64,000 nt of DNA from Stenotrophomonas rhizophila (GTDB lineage Bacteria > Pseudomonadota > Gammaproteobacteria > Xanthomonadales > Xanthomonadaceae), in assembly GCF_003751305.1 (NCBI RefSeq), contig NZ_RJKV01000002.1:1054001-1118000 (forward strand), read 5' to 3'. This document shows positions 54,258-63,849 of this stretch, one piece after another. The notes under the pieces are model-generated. The model was not told the origin of the DNA. It worked only from the letters and a program-made list of their open reading frames with translations, and did no database searches. The number at the start of each line of letters is the position of its first letter. The first letter of the stretch is position 1. The translations under genes and the position numbers were made by a program.

Positions 54258-54905
54258 ATGTCGCTTCCCCTGCCACGCCCTTCCCGCTGGCCAGCGCAAC
54301 ACCACGGACGTGTCGCCCTGACCACGCTGATGGCCTTGGCGCTGTTCATCGCCATCGCGCTGTGGACGCAATGGGCACGCGATGACCTGGACTGGGTGCA
54401 GGCCACCCTGAGCCTGTACCTGCATGGCCCCTGGGGGCTGGCACTGCGCGCGGCTTACTGTGTGCTGGCGCTGGCGATCATGCTGCTGGCCGTTTCCCTG
54501 CATGCCAACAGCCGATCACCCCGCCGCAGTGCGGCCGCGCCGCTGCTGTTCTGGGGGGCCGCGCTGGGATTGATGGGCGTGGCGATCGGCGACAGCTGGC
54601 TGCCCGAGCGCGCGCCGCTGCTGGCACCGCTGGTGCACGGGCTGTCGGCCAATACCGCGTTCCTGTGCGTGAGCGTGGCGATGCTGCTGCAGAGCTGGTA
54701 CCTGCGCGCTGATCCGCGCTGGCGCACGTGGGCCGGGCCGGCCTGGTGGTGGGCCTGGCTGTGCTTCGTGCTGCTGTGGCTGCACGTGCTGTGGCGCGGC
54801 CCGCCGCGCGGCGCTGGGCAGAAGCTGGTGATCGCCGTAGTGCTGGTGTGGCTGGTCGCGGTGGCCTGGCAGCTGTGGCGGCAGGCGCGTCGCGATGCGC
54901 GCTGA
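54258..54905 (+). CDS. DUF998-like six-helix membrane protein
   Basis: A 215-residue protein with about six transmembrane helices (near 20-40, 60-85, 95-115, 130-150, 165-180, 185-205). Such compact, low-complexity membrane proteins are usually assigned to DUF998; I consider the family call tentative. It follows the oxidoreductase-like gene by 14 bases with a GAAGG site before the ATG, so it is likely in the same operon. A start 16 codons upstream would overlap the previous gene. Confidence 0.7.
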   Translation: MSLPLPRPSRWPAQHHGRVALTTLMALALFIAIALWTQWARDDLDWVQATLSLYLHGPWGLALRAAYCVLALAIMLLAVSLHANSRSPRRSAAAPLLFWGAALGLMGVAIGDSWLPERAPLLAPLVHGLSANTAFLCVSVAMLLQSWYLRADPRWRTWAGPAWWWAWLCFVLLWLHVLWRGPPRGAGQKLVIAVVLVWLVAVAWQLWRQARRDAR

Positions 54906-54983
54906 GCGTCCGGCCACGCTGTGTACATGCCCTTGGCAGGGCAGGGGCGTATCGTTGGCGCACTAGTCATGGGATGCGCGACG

Positions 54984-56330
54984 ATGCGGCAAGCCGGTTG
55001 GGGGATGATGCTGGGTGTGGTGCTGGCGGGGATGTCCGGACAGGCGCTGGCCGCGCCGCCGCAGCAGCTCAGTCACGGGCGTTTCGAGAACGTGCCGGTG
55101 TACCTGCCGGACGGTCGCCCGCAACGGGTGGTGGTGTGGTTTGACGGTACCGCCAGCCATGCCGACAGCCAGCAGCGCATCGAGGCATTGCGTGCCGAGG
55201 GCGCCCTGGTCGCCCAGGTCGATGTCGCGCACCTGCGCCAGGTCCTGGCACGCGAGAAAAGCGGTGATTGCGCGTTCGGTGCCGGCGATGTGGAGAATTT
55301 CTCGCGCTGGTTCCAGGCCTATCTGCACGTGCCGGGCTATCACCTGCCGCTGATCGGCGGCGACGGCGAGGGCGCGGCGCTGGCGTACGCGGTGGCCGCC
55401 GAGGCCGATACGCAGGTGTTCGCCGGACTGATCACCACGGGCTTCTGCCCGTCGGGCGTGCGCGAGCGCAAGGTCTGCGGCGCCGGCAGCAGCCACGGTC
55501 GCCTGCAGCCGGCTGACCTGAATTTCCCCTGGTTGAACGCTGCCGGCGATGTGCATTGCCCGGCCGGCGAGTCGGCTGCGTTCGTGCGCAAGGTCGGCAT
55601 GGGGCGCCAGTTCGAGCGCACCGCGCGGGGCGACGCACTGCCCGGCCTGCTGGCCGCAGCAAAAGTGATCGGCGCGCAGAAAGGCGTCAGCCTGGCGCCG
55701 CCGCCGGATGACCTCAAGGGCCTGCCGGTGGTCGATGTACCGTCGAGCAAGCCGGGCGACACCTTTGCGATCTTCGTCTCGGGCGATGGCGGCTGGGCCG
55801 GGTTGGACAAGGAGGTTGCCGCGTCGCTGAGCGAGGCCGGGGTGCCGGTGGTCGGGGTGGACTCGCTGCGCTACTTCTGGACCGCACGCACGCCCGACGG
55901 CTTCGCCCGCGATCTGGAGCGCATCGTCACTCACTACAGCCACCAGTGGCAGCGCCGCAACGTGGTGCTGGTCGGTTTCTCGCAGGGCGCCGATGTGCTG
56001 CCGGCGGCAATCAATCAACTGACGCCGGCCACCCGCGATGCGGTCTCGATGATCGCGCTGCTGTCGGTCGGCAAGACCGCCGACTACGAGTTCCATGTCA
56101 GCAACTGGCTCGGCGGCGGTGGCGATGGCCTGCCGATCGCGCCGGAGGTGGCCAAGCTGCCCGCCGGTAAAACGTGGTGCGTCTACGGCGAAGACGATGG
56201 CGACGCGCTGTGCCCGTCGCTTCCCGCCGGTGGCAATGCGCAGGTCATCAAGCTCCCCGGCGACCATCATTTCAAGGGCGATTACGACCGCCTCGCCGAC
56301 ACCATCGTGCAGCATCTGCCGGCGCGCTGA
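54984..56330 (+). CDS. AcvB/VirJ-like serine hydrolase (lysyl-phosphatidylglycerol hydrolase type)
   Basis: A 448-residue secreted protein of the AcvB/VirJ virulence family. An N-terminal signal (MMLGVVLAGMSGQALA region) leads to two alpha/beta-hydrolase-like halves. The nucleophile is Ser333 in GFSQGAD; a catalytic His is likely in GDHHFKG. AcvB of Agrobacterium hydrolyses lysyl-phosphatidylglycerol in the periplasm. Here the gene meets mprF, the lysyl-PG synthase/flippase, end to end, which supports the same role. ATG codons at 54969 and 54984 are both possible starts. Confidence 0.85.
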   Translation: MRQAGWGMMLGVVLAGMSGQALAAPPQQLSHGRFENVPVYLPDGRPQRVVVWFDGTASHADSQQRIEALRAEGALVAQVDVAHLRQVLAREKSGDCAFGAGDVENFSRWFQAYLHVPGYHLPLIGGDGEGAALAYAVAAEADTQVFAGLITTGFCPSGVRERKVCGAGSSHGRLQPADLNFPWLNAAGDVHCPAGESAAFVRKVGMGRQFERTARGDALPGLLAAAKVIGAQKGVSLAPPPDDLKGLPVVDVPSSKPGDTFAIFVSGDGGWAGLDKEVAASLSEAGVPVVGVDSLRYFWTARTPDGFARDLERIVTHYSHQWQRRNVVLVGFSQGADVLPAAINQLTPATRDAVSMIALLSVGKTADYEFHVSNWLGGGGDGLPIAPEVAKLPAGKTWCVYGEDDGDALCPSLPAGGNAQVIKLPGDHHFKGDYDRLADTIVQHLPAR

Positions 56331-56357
56331 GCGCCGGCGATCCGTGCCGGCACGGGC

Positions 56358-58922
56358 TCAATCGTGCCGGCGCGGGTCCAGTGAGATCAGCCGGGTCGCA
56401 TCCAGCAGGGCGGCGGGCAGGTGCACACCGCCCGGCGCGGCCAGATAACGTGCGCGCCAGACCGGGGCGAACTTCGACTTGAAACGGCGCAGGCCGCTGA
56501 AGCCGTAGAAGCGTTCGCCATGCCGCGCGACCACGTTGGCGAAGCGGTTCCAGCGCCCGGCCAGGCGATGCTGGGCCAGCCCGGACAGCGGTGCCATGCC
56601 CAGCGAGAACCGGTGGAAGCCGTGCTCGCGGCCCCACAGGAACAGCTCGATGAACAGGAAATCCATGGTGCCCTTGGGCGCATCGTCGACGTGCCGCATC
56701 AGGTCCACCGAGAGCTCGTTCCCGGCCGGTGCCTGCCACAGATTGGCGAAGGCCACGATGCGCCCTTCGGCCTCCACCACCGCGACCGGGAAACGCGCCA
56801 GATAGGCTGCATCGAAGCTGCCGAGCGAGAACCCCTTTTCATCGCCGGCCTTGTCGTCCAGCCATTGCTGGGAGACCACTGCCAGCGCCGGCAGCAGGGC
56901 AGGCACTTCCTCGGGCATGGCGACCCGGAAGCTCAGCCCACCGCGCTTGCCGCGGTTCCAGGCCTGGCGCAGATCGGCGCGCTCGCGGCCTTCCAGGGTG
57001 AAGTCCTGCAGCGGCACCATCGCCTCTTCGCCGAGCTTGACCAGGGTCAGCCCGAGGTCGAGATAGGTCTGCCAGTGCGCTTCGCCGACCTGGTAGAACA
57101 CCGGGCGCAGGCCGAGCCGATCGGCTTCCTCGCGGAAGCGCCAGATCAGCGCACGCACCACCTCTGGTGGGCCAACCGGATCGCCCATCGCGATCAACGA
57201 GCCGCCGTAGCGCTGCATCATCACGAAGCCGCGCTGCGCTTCATCGCGCAGCACCGCCTTGTCTGCAGTGAGTACCAGGCAGGCCTGGGTGTCTTCGGCG
57301 GCGGCCAGGATCGGGGCGAGCGCGTCCAGGGTGGAGGCATCGGCAGCCGGCAACGGACTGCGCGTGCTGTGCAGCAACCGCGCCAGGCCGAAGATGGTCA
57401 GCGCGATCGCCACCAGCAACAAGGCACGCAGCGCGCGAGGCGCGTTGCCCTGCAGCGCGAACTGCCACCACAGCTCGTTCTGGTATTCCACGTGGCTGTA
57501 GACGAAGAACAGCAGCCAGATCACCGCGACCAGCACCAGCCCGAGGTTGCGGATCCATGGCCACGACCAGGCCTCATCCAACAATGCCCCCTGGCGATAG
57601 AACTCGCGGCGCGAGGCCCACAGTGCGGCCGCCACCAGCAGGGCGGACAGCGCGATCAGCACCTGCCCACCGCGTAGCCAGATCGGCAACGGGGACAACA
57701 CGCAGATGCCGAGCGCGAGCATCCACGCGGCATGGCTGCGCCGCTGCAGGCCCTGGCCGATCAGCAGCAACGCGACACCGGCCAGGCTGCCCAGCAGGTG
57801 CGAGGTTTCCAGGATCGGCAGCGAGGCCGTGACCAGGTGCCGGCGCGGCGTCGGCAAGGTGCCGTCGATCACCAGGGCGGCGCCGACGCTGAACACCGCC
57901 AGCGCGATGATCTGCGGCAGCCAGGGGCGCAGCGCGGTCCAGCCGACCCGGGTGGCACCGGCGCCGGCACGCAGCGGGCGACGCAGTGCGGGCGCGACCG
58001 CCAGCACCGTGGCCAGCAGCAGCGGCAACACGTAGTAGGTCACGCGGTAGATCAGCGCGGCCGCGAGCACCGCGGCGGGCGCCACCTGCGGCAGCAGCTT
58101 GAGCAGGCTCCACTCGAACACGCCCAGGCCGGCCGGCACGCTGGAGATCAGGCCGGCCAGCACCGCGACCAGATACAGCCCGACGAAACCGGGCAGGCCG
58201 GTCGGCGTATCCATCGGCAGCAGCACATAGAACGCCGCACTGGCCAGCACCAGCTCGACCACGCTCAGGGCGGTCACACCGAGCATGGTGCGGCGGTCGG
58301 GCAGCCACAGGGCATGCCCGCGGATCTGGAAACTACGGCCCTCGCGGCCGACCAGCAGCACCGTGCCGGCATACGCCAGCAGGCCGAGAACGCCGATGAT
58401 GCGCACCGCCTGAATCGGGATCGGCAGCGCCAGCGCCGCCGCGCCGGGTTCAAGCAGGAAGGCCAGCGCCAGCAGCAGCCACGCACCGAACACGAAGCCC
58501 AGTGTGCTCATCAATACGACCTGGCCGATCTCGCCCAGCGTCAGCCCCGCGCGACCATAGCCACGCAGGCGTACGGCGCCGCCGGTGAGGGCCGCAAAGC
58601 CCAGGGTCTGCCCCAGCGTATGCGCCAGGAACGCGGTGATGCCGACCCGCGCCGGATGCAGGCGCTTGCCGCTGCGGCGCAGACCGATCGCATCGAAACC
58701 GATCAGGCAGGCATAGCTGGCCAGGCCAAGCAGCACGGTCAGCGCGATCTGGCCGACGCCGAGATGGCGGAAGGCCTCGCGGATGGCGCGGTAGCCATGC
58801 TCATCGAATTCGTTGGCCAGCCCACGCAGGGCCAAGGCCAGGATCACCAGCGGGATGACGACGGTCGCGGCGCGGCGCCAGGGGGCGCGGGCCGGCGTGG
58901 GAGCAGGGGCGGTGTCGGTCAT
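56358..58922 (-). CDS. mprF: Lysylphosphatidylglycerol synthase/flippase MprF
   Basis: An 854-residue protein with about 14 membrane helices in the first two-thirds (flippase and synthase membrane domain) and a C-terminal GNAT-type catalytic domain (DUF2156; DSSFVV-like fold with FRVAMPEEVPALLP). It transfers lysine from lysyl-tRNA to phosphatidylglycerol and flips the product, lowering surface charge. Length matches the full bifunctional form. It is convergent with the acvB-like gene, with 27 bases between stops. Confidence 0.93.
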   Translation of the reverse strand: MTDTAPAPTPARAPWRRAATVVIPLVILALALRGLANEFDEHGYRAIREAFRHLGVGQIALTVLLGLASYACLIGFDAIGLRRSGKRLHPARVGITAFLAHTLGQTLGFAALTGGAVRLRGYGRAGLTLGEIGQVVLMSTLGFVFGAWLLLALAFLLEPGAAALALPIPIQAVRIIGVLGLLAYAGTVLLVGREGRSFQIRGHALWLPDRRTMLGVTALSVVELVLASAAFYVLLPMDTPTGLPGFVGLYLVAVLAGLISSVPAGLGVFEWSLLKLLPQVAPAAVLAAALIYRVTYYVLPLLLATVLAVAPALRRPLRAGAGATRVGWTALRPWLPQIIALAVFSVGAALVIDGTLPTPRRHLVTASLPILETSHLLGSLAGVALLLIGQGLQRRSHAAWMLALGICVLSPLPIWLRGGQVLIALSALLVAAALWASRREFYRQGALLDEAWSWPWIRNLGLVLVAVIWLLFFVYSHVEYQNELWWQFALQGNAPRALRALLLVAIALTIFGLARLLHSTRSPLPAADASTLDALAPILAAAEDTQACLVLTADKAVLRDEAQRGFVMMQRYGGSLIAMGDPVGPPEVVRALIWRFREEADRLGLRPVFYQVGEAHWQTYLDLGLTLVKLGEEAMVPLQDFTLEGRERADLRQAWNRGKRGGLSFRVAMPEEVPALLPALAVVSQQWLDDKAGDEKGFSLGSFDAAYLARFPVAVVEAEGRIVAFANLWQAPAGNELSVDLMRHVDDAPKGTMDFLFIELFLWGREHGFHRFSLGMAPLSGLAQHRLAGRWNRFANVVARHGERFYGFSGLRRFKSKFAPVWRARYLAAPGGVHLPAALLDATRLISLDPRRHD

Positions 58923-59115
58923 CGGTACAGCGTGCTCCGGGGTGGGCGATGAAAGAGTCAACACAGGCGTGGCCGCCTGACCGGCAAATCGTGCGCCTGA
59001 TGCCGTCGCTTGCCAAGCGGGTGCACTGTGCGTGCTGTGGCTGCTTTGCGCACCGGGCCGGGCAGGCGCACGCCGCATCGGTGACAATGCGGTTTCATCC
59101 AGAGGAGTAATCGCC

Positions 59116-59463
59116 ATGTTGGAACGTTTCGACGTTGGTCCGCGCATGTCCGAAATGACCGTGCACAACAAGGTCGCCTATCTGTCCGGGCAGATCCCTG
59201 AAGACACCAGCCAGGACATCACCGGCCAGACCCGTCAGGTGCTGGAAGAGATCGACAAGCTGTTGGCGCTGGTGGCCAGTGACAAGCAGCACATCCTGCG
59301 CGCGGAAATCTTTCTCGCCGACATCAACGATTTCGCCGGCATGAATGCCGCATGGGATGAGTGGGTGGTGGCAGGGATGACCCCGGCCCGCGCGACGGTG
59401 GAAGCCAAGCTGGCGGACGCGAGCTGGAAGGTGGAGATCGTGGTGACGGCGGCGTTGCCGTAA
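59116..59463 (+). CDS. RidA family protein
   Basis: A 115-residue protein of the YjgF/YER057c/UK114 (RidA) family. The family segments TVHNKVAYLSGQIPED and the C-terminal MTPARATVEAKLA are present; the latter normally carries the arginine that binds the keto acid. RidA deaminates reactive enamine/imine intermediates. A GAGGAG site precedes the ATG. It is divergent from mprF. Confidence 0.92.
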   Translation: MLERFDVGPRMSEMTVHNKVAYLSGQIPEDTSQDITGQTRQVLEEIDKLLALVASDKQHILRAEIFLADINDFAGMNAAWDEWVVAGMTPARATVEAKLADASWKVEIVVTAALP

Positions 59464-59560
59464 GCGCACCGCAGAACCGCTGGGCGCCATGGTGATCGAC
59501 GCATCGCCGTGCGCCCAGGCCTTGCCGCTGCCGCGAGGCGCGTAGCGCCCGGCGCGGGGG

Positions 59561-59980
59561 TCAGCGCGCGCTGACCAGGTCGATGCAGTCCACCGGGCAC
59601 GGCGCGATGCACAGCTCGCAGCCCGTGCACAGATCGGCAATGACAGTGTGCATGTACTTGGCGCCGCCGACGATCGCATCGACCGGGCAAGCCTGGATGC
59701 ACTTGGTGCAGCCGATGCAGTCGGCTTCGATCACCACCGCGACCTGCGGTGCCTTGTGTGCACCGCGCGTGCGGTCGAACGGCACCGCCGCCACGCCCAG
59801 GACATTCGCCAAGGCACGCGCACCGGCATCACCGCCCGGCGGGCAGTGATCGATGCCCGCCTCGCCGCGCGCCATCGCCTCGGCATACGGGCGGCAGCCG
59901 TCATAGCCGCATTGCCCGCATTGGGTCTGCGGCAACAGCCGGTCGAGGCGTTCGGTGAGGGTGTCGATGGGGAGGCTCAT
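59561..59980 (-). CDS. rnfB: RnfB-like ferredoxin (soluble, stand-alone)
   Basis: A 139-residue iron-sulfur protein. The N-terminal cluster uses Cys21, Cys24, Cys29 and Cys46 (CGQCGYDGC), and two ferredoxin motifs follow: [12 protein letters not shown] (88-99) and [12 protein letters not shown] (118-129). These match RnfB/RsxB, but the usual N-terminal membrane helix is missing and no other rnf genes adjoin it. It could pass electrons to another partner. E. coli RsxB has 192 residues. Confidence 0.87.
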   Translation of the reverse strand: MSLPIDTLTERLDRLLPQTQCGQCGYDGCRPYAEAMARGEAGIDHCPPGGDAGARALANVLGVAAVPFDRTRGAHKAPQVAVVIEADCIGCTKCIQACPVDAIVGGAKYMHTVIADLCTGCELCIAPCPVDCIDLVSAR

Positions 59981-60008
59981 GGCGTGGCGATGGCTGCGCG
60001 GTGGGGCA

Positions 60009-60650
60009 TCAGGCCCGGCTGTCCCGGGCAGGTGGTGTGCCCGCCGGGAGATCCCGACGCGGCTTCATGGGCTTGCCGCGATACCAGCGCTCGTGGGCGA
60101 GTGCCAGCATCGGACGGTCTTCGCGGCTGTCGCCGTACGCGTGGATGCGCAGGTAGCGCGCGAGGTCGAACCGCCTGCGGATGTGGTCAACCTTGCGCGG
60201 GCCGCAGTCGCCGTCGGCATAGCGTCCGGTGAGGCGTCCGTCATGGCTGTCCAGCCGGTTGCAGATCAGCTGCAACCCCATCGCCTCGCACCATGGGCGC
60301 AGGTACAGGTCCAGCGAGCCGGACACGATCACCACGGTGTGTTGCTGCTTGAGGTGCCAGTGGATCTGCTCGAGCATCTCCGGCCGCATCACCCCGGGCA
60401 GCACATCGCGCGCGTAGCCGGCGGCCTGCGCGGTGATGTCCTCGAGATGGCGGTCGGTGAAGGTCAGGCGGGTGACACGGGCGCGGATGCGTTGCGCGGA
60501 GATCAGCTTCAGGCGATAGGCCAGCAGCCACGGGCCGACTTTCCACCAGGCCTGTGCAAGCTGTTCGGGGGTCGCCACGCGGCGCAGGAAACGCCCGTAG
60601 GTATCGCAGGTGGTGACCGTGTGGTCGAAATCGAACAGCGCCAGTTCCAA
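60009..60650 (-). CDS. HAD-IB family phosphatase
   Basis: A 213-residue haloacid-dehalogenase hydrolase. Motif I is DFDHTVT near residues 7-13, motif II is VSGSLD and motif III/IV is [11 protein letters not shown]. The helical cap between I and II places it in subclass IB, with phosphoserine phosphatase-like enzymes. The substrate is unknown. It lies between rnfB and metG in the same direction, 60 bases after metG. Confidence 0.9.
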   Translation of the reverse strand: MELALFDFDHTVTTCDTYGRFLRRVATPEQLAQAWWKVGPWLLAYRLKLISAQRIRARVTRLTFTDRHLEDITAQAAGYARDVLPGVMRPEMLEQIHWHLKQQHTVVIVSGSLDLYLRPWCEAMGLQLICNRLDSHDGRLTGRYADGDCGPRKVDHIRRRFDLARYLRIHAYGDSREDRPMLALAHERWYRGKPMKPRRDLPAGTPPARDSRA

Positions 60651-60710
60651 CCCACACCTCCAGGCAGAAGAGCGTGGCAGGGCGACCGGGTGGCCGCCCT
60701 GCCGCAGCGA

Positions 60711-62789
60711 TCAGCGGACCGGCATGCCCGGCAACGCGGCGCTGTCGGCGTCCAGCAGGGCAAGTGCGCCGCCATCAAAACCGGCCGACAGGATCATGCC
60801 TTCGCTCAGGCCGAAGCGCATCTTGCGCGGGGCCAGGTTGGCGATGAACACCACACTGCGGCCGACCAGCTGTTCCGGCTCGCCGTAGCTGGCGCGGATG
60901 CCGGAGAAGATCTGGCGCTTGCCCAGGTCACCGGCGTCGAGCTCGAAGCGCAGCAGCTTGTCCGAACCTTCCACGAACTCGCAGACCAGCACCTTGCCGA
61001 TGCGCAGATCCAGCTTGGCGAAGTCGTCGATGCCGATGTAGGCCGGTGCGGCCTCGCCATCGGCCGCAGCAACCGGTGCCGGTGCGGCAGCGGGCTTGGC
61101 CGGTTTGGCCGGGGCGGCGGGGGCCGGGGTGGCGGCCTGCAGGGTGTCCTTGGATGCGTCGGTCATGGCGTCGATTTTTTTCGGGTCGATACGGGTGAAC
61201 AGGGGCTCGTACACCGCGATGGTGTGCGCGGTCAGCGGGGCAGCGATGTCGGTCCAGGCCTGCACGGGCGCGGCCAGGAAGGCCTCGGCCTGCGCGGCGG
61301 TGGCCGGCAGCACCGGCTTGAGTGCGGTGACCAGCACGCGGAACAGGTTCAGGCCCTGGGTGCAGACCGATTGCAGCTGCGCGTCGGCGCCGTCCTGCTT
61401 GGCGATCACCCACGGCTTTTCATCGTCGATGTAGCGGTTGGCTTCGTCGGCCAGCGCCATGGTCTGGCGCAGTGCACTTGCCGGATCGTTGCGCTCGTAC
61501 GCCTCGCGGATCGGCGCCAGCGCGGCGACGAAACGGTCGTACTGGGCGGCATCGGGCAGCGCGGCGGCCAGGCGGCCCTCGAAGCGCTTGCTGATGAAGC
61601 CGGCGCAGCGGCTGGCCAGGTTGACGAACTTGCCGACCAGATCGGCGTTGACGCGCGCGATGAAGTCACCCAGGTTCAGGTCGAGATCGTCCACGCCGCC
61701 GGAGGACTTGGCCGCGAAGTAATAGCGCAGCGCTTCCGGCTCCAGCCCGGCATCCAGGAAGGTGCGGGCCATCACGAAGGTGCCGCGCGACTTGGACATC
61801 TTGGCACCATCGACGGTCAGGTAGCCGTTGACGTGCAGGCGGGTCGGCGCGCGGTGGCCGGTGCCGTGCAGCACCGCCGGCCAGAACAGGCCGTGGAAGT
61901 TCACGATGTCCTTGCCGATGAAGTGGTGCAGCTCGGTGCTGGTGCCGGCGCGCAGGTGCGCATCGAAATCTTCGCCGGTCTTCGCGCACAGGGTCTGGAA
62001 GCTGGAGAGATAGCCGATCGGCGCATCCAGCCACACATAGAAGTACTTGCCCGGGTGACCCGGGATCTGGAAGCCGAAGTACGGCGCATCGCGCGAGATG
62101 TCCCACGCGCGCAGGCCACCCTCGGCATTGAGCCACTCACCCAGCTTGGCCTTCACGCCCGGCAGGGCGACGTCGCCGGCCAGCCACTCGCGCAGGAAGC
62201 CTTCGAAGCGGCCGACCTCGAAGAAGAAATGCTCCGAATCGCGGATTTCCGGCGTGGCGCCGGAGATCACCGATTTCGGGTCCTTCAGGTCGGTCGGGCT
62301 GTAGGTGGCGCCGCAGACTTCGCAGTTGTCGCCGTACTGATCCGGCGTGCCGCAGTTCGGGCAGATGCCCTTGATGTAGCGGTCCGGCAGGAACATGCCC
62401 TTGGCCGGGTCGTAGAACTGGGCCACGGAGCGGCGCGCGATGTGGCCTTCGGCCTCGAGCTTGAGGTAGAAGGCTTCGGTCAGCGCCTTGTTGGCGGCGG
62501 AGTTGGTCGAGTCGTAATGATCGAACGCCACGCCGAACGCGGCGAAATCACGCTCGTGGCTGGCCTGGATGTTGGCGATGAAGGCCTCCGGCGTCACGCC
62601 GGCCTTCTCGGCCGCAAGCATGATCGGGGTGCCGTGGGTGTCATCGGCGCAGACGAACCAGGTCTTGCCGCCGCTCATTCGACGCGCGCGCACCCAGATG
62701 TCAGCCTGGATGTAGCCGACCAGGTGGCCCAGGTGCAGCGGGCCGTTGGCGTAGGGCAGGGCGGTGGTGACGAGAGCGGTGCGGGTCAT
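60711..62789 (-). CDS. metG: Methionyl-tRNA synthetase
   Basis: A 692-residue class I synthetase. The HIGH motif is PLHLGHLVG (17-25), the zinc-binding knuckle is CPNCGTPDQYGDNCEVCG, and KMSKS is in GAKMSKSRGTF. After an alanine/proline linker (about 555-580), a C-terminal tRNA-binding domain (DDFAKLDLRIGKVL) is present, as in dimeric MetRS. It charges tRNA-Met. A long opposite-strand frame exists across this gene but is an artefact of high GC. Confidence 0.97.
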   Translation of the reverse strand: MTRTALVTTALPYANGPLHLGHLVGYIQADIWVRARRMSGGKTWFVCADDTHGTPIMLAAEKAGVTPEAFIANIQASHERDFAAFGVAFDHYDSTNSAANKALTEAFYLKLEAEGHIARRSVAQFYDPAKGMFLPDRYIKGICPNCGTPDQYGDNCEVCGATYSPTDLKDPKSVISGATPEIRDSEHFFFEVGRFEGFLREWLAGDVALPGVKAKLGEWLNAEGGLRAWDISRDAPYFGFQIPGHPGKYFYVWLDAPIGYLSSFQTLCAKTGEDFDAHLRAGTSTELHHFIGKDIVNFHGLFWPAVLHGTGHRAPTRLHVNGYLTVDGAKMSKSRGTFVMARTFLDAGLEPEALRYYFAAKSSGGVDDLDLNLGDFIARVNADLVGKFVNLASRCAGFISKRFEGRLAAALPDAAQYDRFVAALAPIREAYERNDPASALRQTMALADEANRYIDDEKPWVIAKQDGADAQLQSVCTQGLNLFRVLVTALKPVLPATAAQAEAFLAAPVQAWTDIAAPLTAHTIAVYEPLFTRIDPKKIDAMTDASKDTLQAATPAPAAPAKPAKPAAAPAPVAAADGEAAPAYIGIDDFAKLDLRIGKVLVCEFVEGSDKLLRFELDAGDLGKRQIFSGIRASYGEPEQLVGRSVVFIANLAPRKMRFGLSEGMILSAGFDGGALALLDADSAALPGMPVR

Positions 62790-62839
62790 GATGAGCGCTG
62801 TTGCCAGGGGAACCGGGGATTATCGCACGCCAAAACGCA

Positions 62840-62863
62840 GTAACCCGGCCGAAGCCGGGTTAC
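62840..62863 (-). terminator. Intrinsic terminator of the DUF2147 gene
   Basis: GTAACCCGGC-CGAA-GCCGGGTTAC forms a 10-bp perfect stem. On the minus strand it ends in TGCGTTTTGG. It lies between DUF2147 and metG. Confidence 0.82.
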
Positions 62864-62887
62864 GGGGGCTCAAAAGCAGCGCCAGGC

Positions 62888-63331
62888 TTACTCGCGCACC
62901 CAGGTCTGGGCGCGGCAGATGAAGGCCACGCAGCCGGACACGTCCAGCTTGGCGCCGCCGGTCTGCAGCTTCATCTTGGACTTGTAGGTCTTGCCATTGC
63001 CCGGATCCAGGATGGTGCCGCCGGACCAGGCGTTGGTGCCGTCGGCCTTGAGGTTCCACAGGATGGTCATGCCTTTGACCGGCTTGTTCTTGTTGGCGCC
63101 CTCGCAGCCGTCGCAGACCGGATTGGGGCCCTTGTCCGAGTGCAGGATGTCCACGACCTTGCCGGTCAGCGTGCCGTTGGTGGCCTGGGTGATCTCCACG
63201 ATCGACTTCACCTTGCCGGTCTTGTCGTCGATGGTCTTCCAGCGGCCGACGGCGCCGTCGGCGGCGCTGGCCGACATCGCGGCCATCATCAGCGGCAGCG
63301 CCAGCAACAGGGTCTTGAAAGTCTTGCGCAT
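62888..63331 (-). CDS. DUF2147 periplasmic protein
   Basis: A 147-residue protein with a signal peptide (cleavage likely after ASA, residue 23). The mature part shows the DUF2147 pattern: GRWKTIDDKTGKVKSIVEI, then CDGCEGANKNKPVKGMTI, and SGCVAFICRAQTWVRE near the end, with two cysteine pairs. The family is lipocalin-like and of unknown function. It terminates before metG and starts 101 bases downstream of the VOC gene. Confidence 0.92.
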   Translation of the reverse strand: MRKTFKTLLLALPLMMAAMSASAADGAVGRWKTIDDKTGKVKSIVEITQATNGTLTGKVVDILHSDKGPNPVCDGCEGANKNKPVKGMTILWNLKADGTNAWSGGTILDPGNGKTYKSKMKLQTGGAKLDVSGCVAFICRAQTWVRE

Positions 63332-63432
63332 GTTCCCCTCCCAGGGATGTCCGTGAACGCCGGCGCAGGCGGCCGGTACAGGGCCGACTGTATACCCATT
63401 CGCTCCGGTACGGAACGTGTCGGGTGCACGCT

Positions 63433-63849
63433 TCAGCCGGCGTCGGCCGGGATCTCGTACAGCTCCAGCGGCAGGTCGTCCGGGTCGGCGAAGAAGGTGA
63501 AGCGGCGGCCGGTGTACTCATCCACCCGGACCGGTTCGCAGGCCACCCCGGCCGCGGTCAGGCGGGCGATCATGGGCTCCAGCAGATGCACGCGGAAGGC
63601 CAGGTGGCGCAGGCCCTGCGCCTCGGGGCGGCTGGGCCGTGCGGGCGCGCCCGGGAACGAGAACAGCTCCAGCTGGCTGCCATCGGGCAGGGCCAGATCG
63701 AGCTTCCAGGAGTCGCGCGCCTGCCGGTAGTTCTCGGCGATCACGTGCAGGCCGAGCACGCGGGTGTAGAAGTCTTTGGAGCGGACGTAATCGGCGCAGA
63801 TCAGGGCCACGTGGTGGACGCCGATGAGAGGGGAGTCGGAAACGTTCAT
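63433..63849 (-). CDS. VOC family protein (YaeR-like)
   Basis: A 138-residue vicinal-oxygen-chelate protein. Paired beta-alpha-beta-beta units are visible: HHVALICADYVRSKDFYTRV with the metal-type His, and FRVHLLEPM to ELYEIPADAG with a closing Glu. Length and sequence resemble YaeR (glyoxalase-like, function unknown). Its start overlaps the stop of the upstream beta-lactamase-fold gene (ATGA), so the two are translationally coupled. Confidence 0.9.
   Translation of the reverse strand: MNVSDSPLIGVHHVALICADYVRSKDFYTRVLGLHVIAENYRQARDSWKLDLALPDGSQLELFSFPGAPARPSRPEAQGLRHLAFRVHLLEPMIARLTAAGVACEPVRVDEYTGRRFTFFADPDDLPLELYEIPADAG

Noticed and set aside
56331-56357. GCCGGC-rich sequence between acvB-like and mprF, possibly a second REP
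   Set aside because: It has no GTAG head and no proper long palindrome.
59955-62843. A 962-codon open frame on the plus strand, opposite metG
   Set aside because: metG on the other strand is complete with all motifs. The long frame is an artefact of high GC at third codon positions, and its arginine/glutamine/histidine-rich translation resembles no protein.
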